From the NCBI GenBank assembly GCA_944472135.2, contig OX235270.1, positions 121,721,842 to 121,785,841 on the forward strand: a DNA stretch of 64,000 nucleotides, written 5' to 3'. This DNA is from Trichobilharzia regenti (taxonomy: Eukaryota; Platyhelminthes; Trematoda; Strigeidida; Schistosomatidae). The notes beneath the pieces were generated by a model. It did no database searches and was not told the origin of the DNA. It saw nothing but the letters and a program-made list of their open reading frames with translations. Positions 1 through 10,940 of this stretch are shown here, one piece after another. Positions within the stretch are counted from its first letter, which is position 1. The number at the start of each line of letters is the position of its first letter. A program made the position numbers and the translations under genes.

Positions 1-480
1 TGTCTATCCACAATAGTGTTAACCAGTTGGTTTAACGATATCCCACTTGCCCTACTGACGGCTTTTAGTGCCCTTCTCAGCAAAGCAAAGTCTTTCTTAA
101 GTAGTCCAGGAAAGATTAATGGGGAGCAGTAAAGGAGGATGGGTAGAATACAAGAATTTACAAACTGAGATAGCAAAGACTGCTTTATGCCAGACTGCCT
201 AAATTTCCTAACGTAGAATGTTAAGCGAAACATCTGTCTAGTAACTAGCAAGATGTGGGAGGACCAGGAAAGATCAGTGGAAAAACTCAGCCCAAGGTAC
301 TTGACATTAGATGTATTTTTAACCTCTGTGCCGTCAATGATAGTAGGGCCATGTGAGCTAGCTAGTTTCTGTCACGTTTACGTCTGAAAGTGAAATTGAC
401 TACCTCACATTTAGATGGATTAAGCTTAAGACCGTTTGAAGAGGACTACTGACTAATTTCCGACAGAAAGTTATTAGTAT
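1..480 (-). mobile_element. Non-LTR retrotransposon fragment, C-terminal part of a CR1/Jockey-group reverse transcriptase, runs off the left edge
   Basis: Reading the minus strand from about 480 down to 1 gives a broken but recognisable RT thumb and C-terminal region. It contains GLKLNPSKCEVVNF, then KYLGLSFSTDLSWSSHI, then CILPILLYCSPLIFPG, followed by a basic region KKDFALLRRALKAVSRASG. This order (LNxxKC motif, YLG strand, P-x-LxYCSP) is typical of CR1/Jockey-type LINE ORF2 proteins. The frame is interrupted at least once near 375, so this is a pseudogene fragment. The catalytic YADD region would lie upstream on the minus strand and is absent. The element continues beyond position 1. Confidence 0.75.
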
Positions 481-504
481 TTATATTAAATATTAGCTGA
501 ATAA

Positions 505-585
505 TCAACACTCTCACCTGATAATACGCAGGTTCGGGTTTCGATTCCTGGCTGGTTCTCCTGTGCGAAAAGCTGGAGAATCACA
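505..585 (+). repeat. Possible tRNA-like SINE remnant
   Basis: The stretch around 525-560 contains a box-B-like core (ggttcgggtttcgattcc) followed by a short body, as in the tRNA-derived SINEs elsewhere in the window. No box A or full tRNA fold is evident, so this is weak. From 586 to 824 I see only AT-rich sequence with no gene. Confidence 0.3.
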
Positions 586-824
586 AATTAAGAAGAAACA
601 ATAGTGCAGCAGTCCTTGGCTTTCATTGGTTACCTAAGTGATTTTGATGAGCGAGAAAATCTACATTAATATTATACATCACAACAAAATTGAGGAGATA
701 ATGGTCATTTGAACTCTTCAGTGTTTACTGAATACCTGACCGAAAAGGCCAACACTCTAAATATATGAAGTATCGACATTGTCTCATTCAGCTTATAATA
801 ACTACACTCTCAGCCTAGCTTCCG

Positions 825-1744
825 ATGCACATACGTCATTTATTATGCAATAGAAATTTAAATTTAAACCAGGTGTTTAAATACTCATTGGTATTATTCG
901 TCCAAAAGTTTTGCAGAACTTTATTAGCAAATAAAACTGACCATCCATATGATAACATAATAATATCAAAACCGGATACGAATCCAGGAGTGGTTATCAT
1001 GAACAAAGCGGATTACTTCGAAAAGATGAATAATATTCTTAATGACAATCTAAAACTCCAAAAAGTCGCATCTTCTCTGGATCCGATTGATAAGATAGAG
1101 AAACAGATAGATGAAATATTGAGAAGGCTGAGATAACAAGGCTTTATCTCACAGAGTCAGTATACGTCACTCAAACCCAATGGGATGGTCACACCAAGAT
1201 TGTATGCTTCACTGAAACCTACATCAACTGATTACTATACTCATTTTTTCAGCTTCGTGCCTCTGACATCCAAACGTAATTTAATAAAGTGCTTGGTCCA
1301 CAGAGCAAGAGCAATTTGGTCTGATGGATGTCTTAAAGAAGAGCTTGATATTATTAAACAGTTGCTGAGTGATAAATTCATCGACAAAGGATATGAATCA
1401 AAAGTCAAGGCAGGCCAAAGTACTTATGGTTTCGAAAAAGGCCTTATCCTTACAACTTCAGTTCCTTGAAGAATAAGATCAGTGAGATTTTAAACCAACA
1501 CCTAAGCAATACGGTAAAAGGAGCATTCAGTGCTGTTGAAGTATGCTTTGTCTTCAAAACCATTCCCAATTCACGTTCAGGAGTAAAAGATAAACTGCCA
1601 AATTTCGCCTCTTCTATGTGTATCTATCAATTTGATTGCTACTGTGGAAGCAGTTTGATAGGCAGCACAATTAGGCGTGTTCCCTGTTGGATTTTCGAAG
1701 ATCTGAACAGGAAAGATTTTGAGAATAAATGGAAAAATACATGA
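825..1744 (+). pseudogene. Penelope-like element, internally deleted (N-terminal region, thumb and GIY-YIG remnants)
   Basis: Three neighbouring frames (825-1136, 1185-1469, 1466-1744) together read as a Penelope-like element. The N-terminal region has IIISKPDTNPGVVIMNKADY (the K.D.N.GVV motif), then LKPNGMVTPRLYASLK. Next comes the region after the RT palm (YYTHFFSFVPL, KCLVHRARAI), and last CIYQFDCYCGSSLIGSTIRR, the start of the GIY-YIG endonuclease. The fingers and palm of the reverse transcriptase are missing: the sequence jumps from RLYASLKPT straight into the post-palm region. Stop codons and frameshifts separate the pieces. The same family occurs at 4119-5370 (minus), where the palm is kept. 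Positions 1745-2149 are AT-rich with no recognisable gene. Confidence 0.7.
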
Positions 1745-2149
1745 GTAAGCTATTAACATGAAATATCTACTTGGAATGTGTGCTTAATATGCCTATCTTC
1801 AGCTAATTTGTGCAATCACAATTAGCAAGACAAGTTTTAAAAATCTCCTCAATAAGTGATTATGTTATTGATATTGTATCAGCTTTGAACGGAAGTAAAA
1901 CTGGAATTTCAGAGAACAAAATCTAAAATGATTTTGTAAAACACCATCTAAAAACTTGAAACACACAATCCCGGATGCCTCAGTATCTTCAAAAAGGTCA
2001 TCTGATTCACTAGCTGATTCATGGTGGAAAAATTAACTCCTATTTTTCTTTTCATATTTTCCTGTGCATTTATATAATAAATGATCGTTGAATCAGTTGT
2101 ATTCTATGAGTTGGCTGGTTTAATTCCGAAGCTTTTGTCGTCCTTCTGG

Positions 2150-2568
2150 ACAACATCGCTTCAGTGCAGGTTTTAGTATAAAATATATTCATTTAGATTC
2201 GCCTGGCCACCACTGTCACGACTGGTTGATAGTTTACTTCTCCGTTAATCATTTTTATTGATTTGCAATTCGAACTTTCTTGTCATATGATTTACTTTTT
2301 ATTAGCTGATAAATTTGGTCTTTGTTTCTCGTCGGATTTCTTAACATCACTCTGAGTGGTTAAGCAAAAGAACAAACAAAACACATTCATAATTCTATTC
2401 CATCTCATGTCGTGGATACAGAATACAAGATCGATGTCAACAAGGCTTTCAGAGTCATTTTCCGCATACCAAGAAATCTTAACTTTGCCTTAAGAGTTCA
2501 TCTACTACATATTGCTGAGACTGTTGGGATTCACGTTAAGAAGCCTAACTTATGTGTCCAAAAGAAGC
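2150..2568 (+). repeat. Left arm of a 419-bp inverted repeat (Penelope-like endonuclease fragment)
   Basis: This segment matches the reverse complement of 9863-10281 end to end, with only about four mismatches by eye and no net length change. Its 3' half encodes the end of a Penelope-like endonuclease domain ([36 protein letters not shown]). The matching peptide in the fragment at 4119-4502 is similar but not identical. A stop and a frame change near 2340-2390 break the reading frame in both arms, so the pair shares a recent ancestor that was already dead. Homology ends sharply on this side at 2568, whereas the right arm continues into more of the element's 3' region. Confidence 0.8.
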
Positions 2569-2839
2569 CAGAAGAAGAAATTATCGAAAAGCATATTCTT
2601 TGCTCAATTTTTTTTCTATCTGTTCTATTTAATGGTGTCAAATTATCATCTTTTACCTTCTGTCTACCTATTTTTATCCAAGAGATGCTATTTCAAATCT
2701 TTTTCACCAACTAAATTTCATTATCTAACTTTTGACCAACATTCACTTACATTTGAGATAGCTGTTTTGTAATATGATCTCAATGTATTCGAAAAATACG
2801 AGCAATCAGATGGATTTGACTGTTTTAAATTATTATTAT

Positions 2840-3065
2840 TATTGTTATTCACTCTTTATGTCCTGAGTCAAACGTACAACTTAAGGAGCACATCTCTATT
2901 GCCCTCCTTTCTTTACCAGCATTTCAGCCGGCTCCAAGACTACCTACAACCTTCACTTCCTCTTCATATGATCTCTTTTTAACGTCATCCTCAGACCCCT
3001 CAACTCATCACTTCTACTTCGGGTTCCACGTGATACCCTAGCTTTCGCTAGTTTAACAGATCTTC
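2840..3065 (-). mobile_element. RTE (SR2-like) LINE 3'-end fragment
   Basis: On the minus strand this resembles the C-terminal coding end of the full-length RTE at 21293-24262. It matches the segment encoding the basic GRPR region and the cysteine-poor C-terminus (for example cttcacatgatctc and cgggttcca stretches). It is too diverged for an open frame. A short (att)n run at its left edge (about 2836) fits an RTE 3' tail. From 3066 to 3385 nothing recognisable is present. Confidence 0.5.
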
Positions 3066-3387
3066 CCTAAGCCCAGAAAACTTCAAAGCACAGTAAAAAT
3101 GACTACCTGAAATAGGTTTGCATCAACAGTTTATGCCCTAAAATTATCAATGAGATCACCATCGGTGAGGTCATTTTTTAGTGTAAACATTTAAAGTGTT
3201 TAAAGCTAGTGATCAATTATTTGGTCATTGGATGATCTTCTATATTCGATCTTAACAAATGTGAATTAAGTTGCAATGATTGACATTCTGTCCCACTGTT
3301 TCTACGTTTATTAATGCTTCAACATTTCATAGATCAATTTTCGAGTGTTGGTTTCGCTTGATTGGTTGGACGATTTCATCATGAGCT

Positions 3388-3565
3388 GACATCAGTTAGA
3401 GAACCATTGAAAAACCTGTCGAGAGTACTGGACATTTGTTTCGTCCTAGTTTGGGACTCCGCTTCATCAGTACGCACCCACCACTAGGGTTCGAACCCAT
3501 GACCTCCTGGTCACAAGGCTAGAGAGTTCGTAGACCGTTAAGCCACTGGGACCCGATCCGATGGC
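3388..3565 (-). repeat. tRNA-like SINE with a hammerhead-ribozyme-like tail
   Basis: On the minus strand a tRNA-like head is visible. A box-A-like agtggcttaacgg sits near 3534-3547, and a perfect box B (ggttcgaaccc, palindromic, 3487-3498) follows. Immediately downstream (3424-3474, minus) is ctgatga, then a gtcc/ggac stem closed by caaacta, then gaaa, then caaatgtc and cagtac. These are the hammerhead pieces in the right order. However, about seven extra bases lie between ctgatga and stem II, and the strand expected to form stem I (gtactg with cagtac) would use up the ctg of the core. The ribozyme is therefore probably degenerate or unusual. From 3566 to 4110 the sequence is AT-rich without a gene. 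Confidence 0.55.
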
Positions 3566-4118
3566 CAGCTCATGAATTCTAACTTCTGCCACTTCATTTA
3601 ACAGCGTGACCACTTCGCAATGTCTTCTACGATGAATTACTGCAGTGACCAGTAGGGTACAGAAGGTTTAAGGTGTGTTTTAAGCTGTCAATAATTCTCT
3701 AATTTTTGTTTACTAAGTTAAGTAGATAAATATTTCTCCATTTCAATATAGAAAAAATCCCCATTTAGACATTTAGAAAACAGAAAGATTGAGCGAAGAA
3801 ATATCTACTTTTCAGTTAGATCTTCATCTCTGGTTCTATTCTAATATATATAGCATTTTTATTACATTACAACAGTTTGCCAGTTAAGTGGCGATAAGTT
3901 TGTTAACAATAATTCAACAGTGTCAAAATGTCAATGGGGTGATAATTAACGAAGAAAATTAATACATATAATTAAAAGGTGGAAATGGTTACAACAAGTG
4001 GGTTGCATAATGCATAATTTTGGAAAAATTAAGGAACAAGCGTGTGCACAGGTTCATTAGGTAACAGATTGTTAAAGAAAATAAAACAATTTGGACAATG
4101 ATAATTTTTTATAAATTT

Positions 4119-5370
4119 TTAAAAAATTTCAGGGGGACGGGGCCGGTTTATACATTCATGTAACGATGGCCAAGGTAAGGAAAGTGGCTGTACAAATTTC
4201 TTCTGAACACACAAGTTTGGCTTCTTTAGATGGATTCCTATTGCTTCAGCTGTATGTAGAAGACGAACTCGTAAAGCAAAATTAAGATTAGTAGGAATGC
4301 GATAAATAATTTTAAATGCAGTATTAACGTCAACCTTATGCTCACTATCTACAAGGTGGGCTAAAATACAGCTACAAATAGATCTTATTTGTCTCATGCT
4401 TAACCATGCTGGATGATGTTCGGAAATACGATGATGAACCTGCCTAATTGTACGCCCGATGTAGCTGGCTCCGCAGCTGCAGTCAGACTGGTAGATACAC
4501 ATAAAAGAGGTGAATTTAATTAGTTTACCCTTATTTCTCGAACGCAGAATAGGGGTGGTGGTGAAGAGACAACGTACGTCTGCTGCATAATAAGCTCTTT
4601 TAACTGCACCCTTCAGGCGCTGTGTTATTATTTCGCTGATGTTGTCACTGCAGTTTTATGAACAGTGGTATTTTGGAGCTCCTGCCATACTTACACTTCT
4701 ACTTTTTTCCTCAATGAACGTGTCTGGATAACCATTTTTTCTAAGTAATTCTGTGATAATCTTAGGCTCCTCATTGAGGCAGTCGTTTGAACAGATTAAC
4801 CTGGCTCTATGAACCAAACACTTCACGAGGTTACGTTTATATTTCAAAGGTACAAAACTCAAAAAATGAGTGTACTGACCTGTCGTCGTAGGTTTCCTAT
4901 ACACACTGCTTCTTAGTGTGCCATCTACTTTCCTAGCCAGGAAGACGTCTAGAAATGAGATACTGTCATTACTTTCTTTCTCTATGGTAAAGTTTATTGC
5001 TGAATGGGCATCATTAAACTTGTCATGGATGTTCATTGCTTCACTCTAGTTTTTCATAACCAGAAATGTACCATCCAAATATCGACAGCAGAATTCCAAG
5101 TCACTAATTACCCTTTTCAGTGGTCCATTCTCTAACTTAGTGAGGAAGAAATTAGCTAGGACTGAGCCTAATGGGGAACCCATAGCTACACCATCAATTT
5201 GTCTGTAATATTCCTTATTGAATAAGAAATGAACGTTCATTGTACATCTTAAAATAAGTTCCTTCAAGTTGGATACAGAAATACCGATGTCTATGTTTCG
5301 TATAGTAATCTCCTCACATATAAAATTTACTGTCTCCATTAACGGTACATTGGTGAACAAGGAGGATATA
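4119..5370 (-). pseudogene. Penelope-like element, 5'-truncated: RT palm, thumb and GIY-YIG endonuclease
   Basis: Three minus-strand frames (5046-5360, 4656-5036, 4119-4502) form a Penelope-like protein in the expected order. The RT part starts at LFTNVPL and contains the palm motif YRQIDGVAMGSPLGSVLANF and a catalytic YLDG in place of the usual YxDD, so the second catalytic Asp is changed. The thumb region follows (VYRKPTTTGQYTHF, KCLVHRARLI). The last frame carries the GIY-YIG nuclease start CIYQSDCSCGASYIGRTIRQ. Stops separate the frames and the 5' part of the element is missing: coding sequence ends abruptly at an A/T-rich run at 5368-5400. The GIY-YIG type is that of canonical endonuclease-bearing PLEs, such as those known in schistosomes. 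Confidence 0.8.
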
Positions 5371-5521
5371 TTATTTTTTTTTATATTTTTACATTAAAAG
5401 ATATCATAAACTTGTCCCTCACATTAAGATCTCTTATTTTTCCAACAAATTCAAAACTGCCATTTACACTATGCTCTACCATCTATGCTATGCTATGCCA
5501 TTTACGCTATTTCTCCTGCAG

Positions 5522-5614
5522 AAGTGCTAGATGCTCAACATGCAGTAGATGAGGAATACAGACTGACTTTTTCTCATCATGAAGGCATTAATTTTTATTG
5601 GTATTCTCGGGAAG
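5522..5614 (+). other. Exon-like segment of unknown identity
   Basis: A pyrimidine-rich tract ending in ctcctgcag precedes an open segment reading VLDAQHAVDEEYRLTF and then SHHEGINFYWYSRE, followed by a gtgaga donor-like site. The composition looks protein-coding, but I do not recognise the product and see no partner exons. It lies about 0.4 kb upstream of the TLX start codon. It may equally be a chance open stretch or repeat-derived. Confidence 0.2.
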
Positions 5615-6040
5615 GTGAGAGGAGAGATAGAAATGTCACCCAATAGTAATGTGTATTTTCGTACATCCAATGGGATTTATTTTGTGGGAAATGATAGCCA
5701 CTCAACCGCTGAACACATGATCTCTATTGTAAATAATCTTGACGATAAACGAATAAAGTTCACTCGTCTATGTGAAAGAATACAAAAAAGTTTAGTGTGT
5801 TTCTACTTCAAGTCAATACATTGAATTACTATAATTTCTATCCCTCAAATGTATCATGCAATGACAACTAAACCAATCAAATAAAACTCCGTTTTGTTTT
5901 TTGTGTCTCACATAAAATTTAGAATCGACCAATTAGAAAACATGTTAAAGGAAAATAAACATTTTAAGGAAAACCAGAACGAAAACTATGTTATAAATAA
6001 TTCTGTAAATTCGCAATGAATCAATTAAAACATTTTAGTT

Positions 6041-9000
6041 ATGTCTGAGAAGTTCAGTATTCATGAAATTCTCAAATCTACTTTTGATGCGGCATTATTA
6101 CCAGGCGCAAAAATTCGATCTCATGAAATGGCGCCTGTTACAACATTGACGGCATCACCACAAGCAGGTAGTAATGATGATCTTACTTCAAATAGTCATC
6201 CAGACTTAATACCAATTCCTTCAAAGATAACTCAACACTTGAATTCACCTCTTTTGAATAGATTTGAAACTCAGACTACTTTGAATCGTATGTTGACATT
6301 CAATCCAAGCGAAAATAATCATGACAACGCCTTCAATATATTGAATTCAACAAAAACTAAGCAATTTTTAGACATGTTTTTGAATCTGTCAAAACAAAAT
6401 AATTATATTGACGATAAGAATGATAATTCACATGATAAAGATATGAGTCAATTTATTAAAATATTAATAAAGTACATAAAAGGCTGTAATATAACAAATC
6501 CCCTAATTATAAAATATTTACTGCGTATATTTTCGAGCAATCCAAATGATGTACTAAGTTTGTTGTCGAGAGAAAATGTAATTGGTAAGTTGACCACTTT
6601 GTGTATGTGTATTTGTGATTGACATGGATACACCGCTTATAAGCTTCATCTCAAACAAGCTTCACAACCACCAGGTGCTTAGAACACATCTGTCTCATTA
6701 GCCAATACAGCTGCTTCACTTGAGGGGTTTTTAACTACTGATGTCATCCGAGAGTAAAGATCATCTTGAACATATTTGCTAATAAGTATCTGCATGTTGA
6801 CAGTAGGATAGCAGAAAGTGTTTTCTAGTATCTTTACCTTTTTTCCCACATCAGATTTAATAATTCTCTTGTAACTCCAGAACAGGATCTTTCCAATGAT
6901 TCCTTTCAGTTGGTCTAAACTTCACGTGATATACTTGGTATTGATGACAAGAAATTAACACAAGTTGATCTAACCGTCAAATCAAATCCCGACGTAGCTG
7001 GTGAAAAAAAAGATTAACGCCTGTTCGTGAAATAAATCAAAAGGATTATACTATAATTCTAACACAAAACTTACCACTTAGAAGAGATATTAAAGCAACA
7101 AACTAATTTGTTCAACACAAACCTCCAAGATGCCAATCATAGCTTTAATGGCTTTCTAGTGAGTTCACTGATTGAGATACTAAATAGTTCGGGTTAAAAA
7201 CCTCAAAGGGAACATCACTTTCCTCTGGGTTGCGTATTCGCCTTAAGGAACTCTGCCTGTAAGTATGTGCGGCCCAGATATGGAGTTTACTAACAGTCGC
7301 CTACAGCTATCCAACATTAGAATATTCCTCTATGCCTCTTCTTAGTTTAAAATAGTGAACGTATTATCATTTTTAGGGCAATCAGGAATATAATGTACTA
7401 TACCTAAACAATTGTTTAATGTTGTATCATCTTTAGTATGGATTTAGATTACGCCAACCCATGAATATATATTTTTATATTTATTAGCACTTGTCTGTGC
7501 TTTATAATTGGTTGTATCTAAACACACATCTTGAGGATTGTTTTAAAGAACTGGTTTATTTGATATTATTGAATTTTTATAGAACCAAGACGCATCGGAC
7601 ATCCTTACCAAAGCAGAATACCGAGAAAACGAAAAAAACCAAGAACAGCATTTACACGGTATCAAGTAAGCAGTACTATTTGCTTTATTTCTTCATCTAG
7701 GTTACACCTAGTTTCGAAAATGTGGCTATAACTTCTTTTCTAACAGTTAAAAAACTACCGCTTATATGCAACATGATCTGAGTAATTCAAATATGGGCTA
7801 ACAGGCAAGTACAATTCAAAAGACCACAACGAAGCCACTTAATTCTTGACAGTTGATGTGAGGTTGCATGGCATCTTTGTCGTAGAGATGATCATCAGTC
7901 TTTCTTAGGCGAAGAAGGACAGTAACATAAATACAAAGGACACAAATGATAGATAAAAATCGAAGAACATAATTATTTTTATTGAGCAAATTTTACTAAA
8001 ACTCCACAGTGTCTGAGATGTTTTGTCATGAATAAAAAAGAGTAATGAATTATTTTGTTCCTTTTGAATGTTTTGTTTAAAACAATAAAAGTCATCTGAT
8101 TTGTCTTCGTTAAAGGTGTCAACTCTGGAAAGAAAATTTAATCAGCAGAAGTACTTAGCTTCAACAGAAAGAAGCGAATTAGCAAATCTATTGAAAATGA
8201 CAGATGTACAAGTGAAAACTTGGTTTCAAAATCGACGAACAAAATGGAGGTAAGATTATTCATAATTAGGCGAACTTAAACAACTTTATTCTGCTCTCTT
8301 CGTTCATACTATTAAATAGTTACAACTACAAATAGCTAAAGTTGTAGAAATTTCAGTGATACGGAAAGAAATAATTCGGACGATTCGTCGGGTAGACTGG
8401 TACGGACTTTTCCAGGGAAACTATTGAAATTAAAGATATCAAAGGCATATATAGGTGAGGGACTCGTTTCGCATTTGCCAGTTTACGCCGACTCTGGCGT
8501 AGACGAGATGTTCGACTATCGACCAAAGGGCGGGTGTACTGCTCATCAGTCCGCTCCGTCCTCCTTTATGGTTGTGAGACCTGGCCACTGAGAGTGGAAG
8601 ACATGAAAAGACTAGCTGTCTTTGATCATAGGTGCCTGCGTTCTATTTCCCGTGTAAAGTGGCATAATAAGGTGAGCAACATGGAGGTTAGGCGTAGAGT
8701 TCTAGGTAAGGAGGGGAAATCAATCGACGAAGTCGTGAAGCTACAAAGACTGAGATGGTTAGGACATGTGTTACGTATGCCAAGCCATCGCCTCCCTCGA
8801 CGAGCAATGTTAGCGGATATAGGGTCAGGCTGGAAAAATGCTAGCGGCGGTCAAACAAAAACTTGGCATCAGTCAATGAAATCCACAACAGTTGGTCTAA
8901 GCCACGTAGAAAGGTGTAGACTTCCAGGCTGGGGTCCTCGGGACGGTAAAAATCAATGGTTGGAAACAATTGGTGACATGGCTCAAAACCGTTCTCAGTG

Positions 9001-10940
9001 GCGCAGATGCATCCACTCCCTGTGACTTATGATCTTCAATGAAACTGTTTTGTATTTCTTTATTACTCCTTTGTCTCACACCTCTGCTCACTGTTTCTAT
9101 TATGCTTTTCTTGTACTTTCTTCTCTTGCTTCGCGTGCTACACGGAATGTGGCGACTTGAACTTCCGCACATTTGTGCAAAGTTCTATGTCGAAAACAGA
9201 CAGACAGACAGATTACACTGCGTATTCTTCCGAAACTATTAGGTTACATCTTGACCAAAGTTCACACAAACTGGTTGTAATGTCTATATTGGTATCAAGC
9301 TGATTAACATCGTGGAATTCAATGGGACGTAAATTAGATTTCCGCGACACCATGAGAAGATTTGAAAATCCAAATAGCTGCTTAAATTTTGCTGCGCGAG
9401 AAAATAACAGAAACCTTATCCGTTGAAATCACTGTCAAGATGTAACCTCGTACGAAAGCTGCCTTAAACTTACTGACGTGGAAAGGGTTTCAACCGTCAC
9501 TGTTGTCATCTTTGCGATTGGAACTTGTTTTAACTTCTGGGATACTGTCTGTCACAGTTCATACAATTTATTTTGTAAATGGTATTAATTTTATCTTCTT
9601 TTTCTGTTGGATCTTTCGGTTTACACAGTATCGAATGAAGTGAGCTACAAATCTCCTCTGTTATTTCAAAATATTAGTGTTTTAAAATAATATCGATTTC
9701 TTAGGTAAGTAATGGAGTCACAGTTCATTAAAGATGCATAAATTACAAAAATAACAAAAATATAATAGCAAATAGAATATCAAACAAAATTAAGGAAATT
9801 TCCACAACAATTCGGGGATCATTAGAACTTAGATGAACAAGGTAAGGACAATGTCTGAACCAGCTTCTTTTGGACACATAAGTTAAGCTTCTTAACGTGA
9901 ATCCCAACAGTCTCAGCAATATGTAGTAGATGAACTCTTAAGGCAAAGTTAAGATTTCTTGGTATGCGGAAAATGACTCTGAAAGCCTTGTTGACATCGA
10001 TCTTGTATTCTGTATCTACGACATGAGATGGAATAGAATTATGAATGTGTTTTGTTTGTTCTTTTGCTTAACCACTCAGAGTGATGTTAAGAAATCCGAC
10101 GAGAAACAAAGACCAAATTTATCAGCTAATAAAAAGTAAATCATATGACAAGAAAGTTCGAATTGCAAATCAATAAAAATGATTAACGGCGAAGTAAACT
10201 ATCAACCAGTCGTGACAGTGGTGGCCAGGCGAATCTAAATGAATCCATTTTATACTAAAACCTGCACTGAAGCGATGTTGTATATGTATATATATATATT
10301 GCGAATTTTCTTCCTTACTATCTATACTTAAGAGAAATTGACATGAAGTAGAATCTAGGTCATTTCATGTACCAAATTTTTTGATCTGGAAATCTCATGT
10401 TGAAAAATTTAAGTAATAGAAGGCATCATTCAACAAGCATCTGCAATCCCATACACTCGGCAATGAGTTATTACAATTATGTCAGGGATGAAGATACTGT
10501 AACAGCAGAAGACAAGACTCGGAAGTCAAGGTGTATTTTCTATTCTTCAACCAATCACTGAGCGTGTGATTTTGGTTTACATTAAACAACGTGAAATAGA
10601 CTGTTCAAATACACACATAGTATTCTGCTGCTAACGTAGTGTTGAACTGTGGGAATATTTGTGAATAATATTCCTTTGGAACACATTGTCTGTATCACAT
10701 CACCACACATGGAGTTCCTTATAGAAGAGTATAAGCAAAGGCTATATTTCTGTGTACAAGGAATTAACTAAGGTTACAAGAATCACAACATATATTTATT
10801 TCTTAATTATATACACATTTTTCAGGAGACAAACAAATGAAGAACGTGAAACGGAATGGAAAGCTACTGGACGTCTTCTTATAAGCTTGCATTCTCAGCT
10901 GAGTCGCTTTGCAGATTCAAACAGTGAATCACTTTACTGA
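6041..10940 (+). CDS. TLX: TLX/clawless (HOX11-type) homeobox transcription factor, four exons
   Basis: Exons 6041-6584, 7583-7665, 8116-8249 and 10826-10940 join in phase (introns of phase 1, 0 and 2, all GT-AG) to give 291 residues. Residues 5-11 (FSIHEIL) form an eh1 motif for Groucho-type corepressors. Residues 184-191 (RRIGHPYQ) match a TLX-specific motif just before the homeodomain (about 198-257: RKKPRTAF ... [12 protein letters not shown]). The third helix has Thr at homeodomain position 47 (residue 244), a hallmark of TLX proteins, and Asn51 (residue 248). The C-terminal RRQTNEERE followed by RLL matches the TLX tail. Exon 1 is rich in Asn and Ser. The start is the first ATG of the open exon and puts eh1 at the N-terminus. 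In other animals TLX proteins are nuclear DNA-binding regulators of neuronal and appendage development; the role here is inferred. The third intron (2.6 kb) contains retrotransposon fragments. Confidence 0.92.
6585..7582 (+). other. Intron 1 of the TLX-like gene
   Basis: The intron starts gtaagt and ends in a T-rich tract with tag. It is about 1 kb long. I see no coding potential and no recognisable repeat, apart from short AT-rich runs. Confidence 0.8.
8455..9240 (+). mobile_element. RTE-type LINE 3' end (second RTE family), inside TLX intron 3
   Basis: An open 163-codon stretch (8534-9025) plus in-frame upstream remnants ([15 protein letters not shown]) encode the C-terminal region after the RT domain of an RTE-type LINE. 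Features are [13 protein letters not shown], then [28 protein letters not shown] and [13 protein letters not shown]. The RT catalytic motifs are missing, so this is a 5'-truncated copy. The 3' UTR runs to about 9240 and ends near a short (cagacaga) run. The same family recurs at 57885-59010, 61500-61850 and 62970-64000. It lies in the same orientation as the host gene. Confidence 0.8.
9790..10281 (-). pseudogene. Penelope-like element 3' fragment; contains the right arm of the 419-bp inverted repeat
   Basis: Positions 9863-10281 are the reverse complement of 2150-2568. On the minus strand the coding remnant is the same Penelope-like endonuclease end (KKPNLCVQKK). It continues past the repeat boundary into sequence (about 9790-9862) that resembles the terminal part of the 4119-4502 copy. 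It lies in intron 3 of the TLX-like gene, antisense to it. The 5' boundary coincides with a short tatata run at 10281-10300. Confidence 0.7.
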
